64,000 bases of DNA. Source: Agilicoccus flavus (lineage in GTDB: Bacteria; Actinomycetota; Actinomycetes; Actinomycetales; Dermatophilaceae). A program made the position numbers and the translations under genes. The stretch lies in assembly GCF_014857905.1 (NCBI RefSeq), contig NZ_JACYXE010000008.1:124001-188000 (forward strand). The letters are read 5' to 3'. The number at the start of each line of letters is the position of its first letter. The stretch's first letter is position 1. Below the pieces are notes generated by a model. The model worked only from the letters and a program-made list of their open reading frames with translations, was not told where the DNA came from and made no database searches. Below, piece after piece: positions 63,967 through 64,000 of this stretch.

Positions 63967-64000
63967 GGAAGGTCCTCCTCAGGGATGCCGCGCCGGGCAC

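Overview
The window is a GC-rich (above 70% by eye), densely coding chromosome segment from an actinobacterium. Evidence: frequent GTG starts, TANNNT -10 boxes placed so that mRNAs begin at the start codon, a GlnR-type operator before glnA, a CoaE-GrpB fusion, the ANTAR regulator, and the gene orders lpd-sucB-epimerase-lipB-lipA-DUF4191/RDD-glnA and trpE-membrane protein-trpC-trpB-trpA-lgt-gltB-gltD-pyk, which resemble mycobacterial and Micrococcales chromosomes. A member of the Micrococcales (Intrasporangiaceae-like) is my best guess; the genus cannot be read from the sequence. I see no phage, insertion sequence, CRISPR array, rRNA or origin.

Layout. 1-14.5 kb: a DapA-superfamily gene cut by the window edge, then glnA under a four-half-site GlnR operator, an RDD membrane protein, DUF4191, lipoate genes lipA and lipB, a TIGR01777 epimerase, sucB and lpd (2-oxo-acid dehydrogenase parts that carry the lipoate), an OatA-like O-acyltransferase and leucyl aminopeptidase. 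14.6-21.3 kb: a six-copy 54-bp repeat array, gcvT, a broken membrane-protein gene, late cobalamin genes cobS-cobU and, divergently, cobD-cobQ, then a small L7/L12-like protein. 21.3-30.7 kb: a TIGR03085 protein, hisI, the trp run trpE-(membrane)-(HGxxPAAW)-trpC-trpB-trpA, a MauE/DoxX plus DsbA-like thiol module and lgt. 30.9-39.6 kb: gltB-gltD, pyk, tRNA-Leu(CAA) and an ANTAR response regulator. 39.6-48.9 kb: DUF554, GNAT, thioesterase, polA, a three-copy 54-bp repeat array, a methyltransferase, rpsA with a long leader, and coaE-grpB. 49-50.5 kb: an exported NTF2-like protein and a decayed regulator/aldo-keto reductase pair. 50.5-64 kb: uvrB, a TerC protein behind a yybP-ykoY (Mn2+) riboswitch, an EamA exporter, uvrA with a lysine/alanine-rich tail, and a complete branched-chain amino acid ABC transporter (livK-livH-livM-livG-livF).

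How the genes fit together: nitrogen assimilation (glnA, gltBD, liv uptake), tryptophan and histidine steps, and lipoate synthesis next to its lipoyl-bearing targets. The genes are overwhelmingly core metabolism. I did not find a convincing new defence, toxin or biosynthetic system. The points most worth a second look are the interspersed 54-bp repeat, the Mn2+ riboswitch, the GlnR operator, the leaderless-promoter pattern, the decayed gene pair and the UvrA tail.
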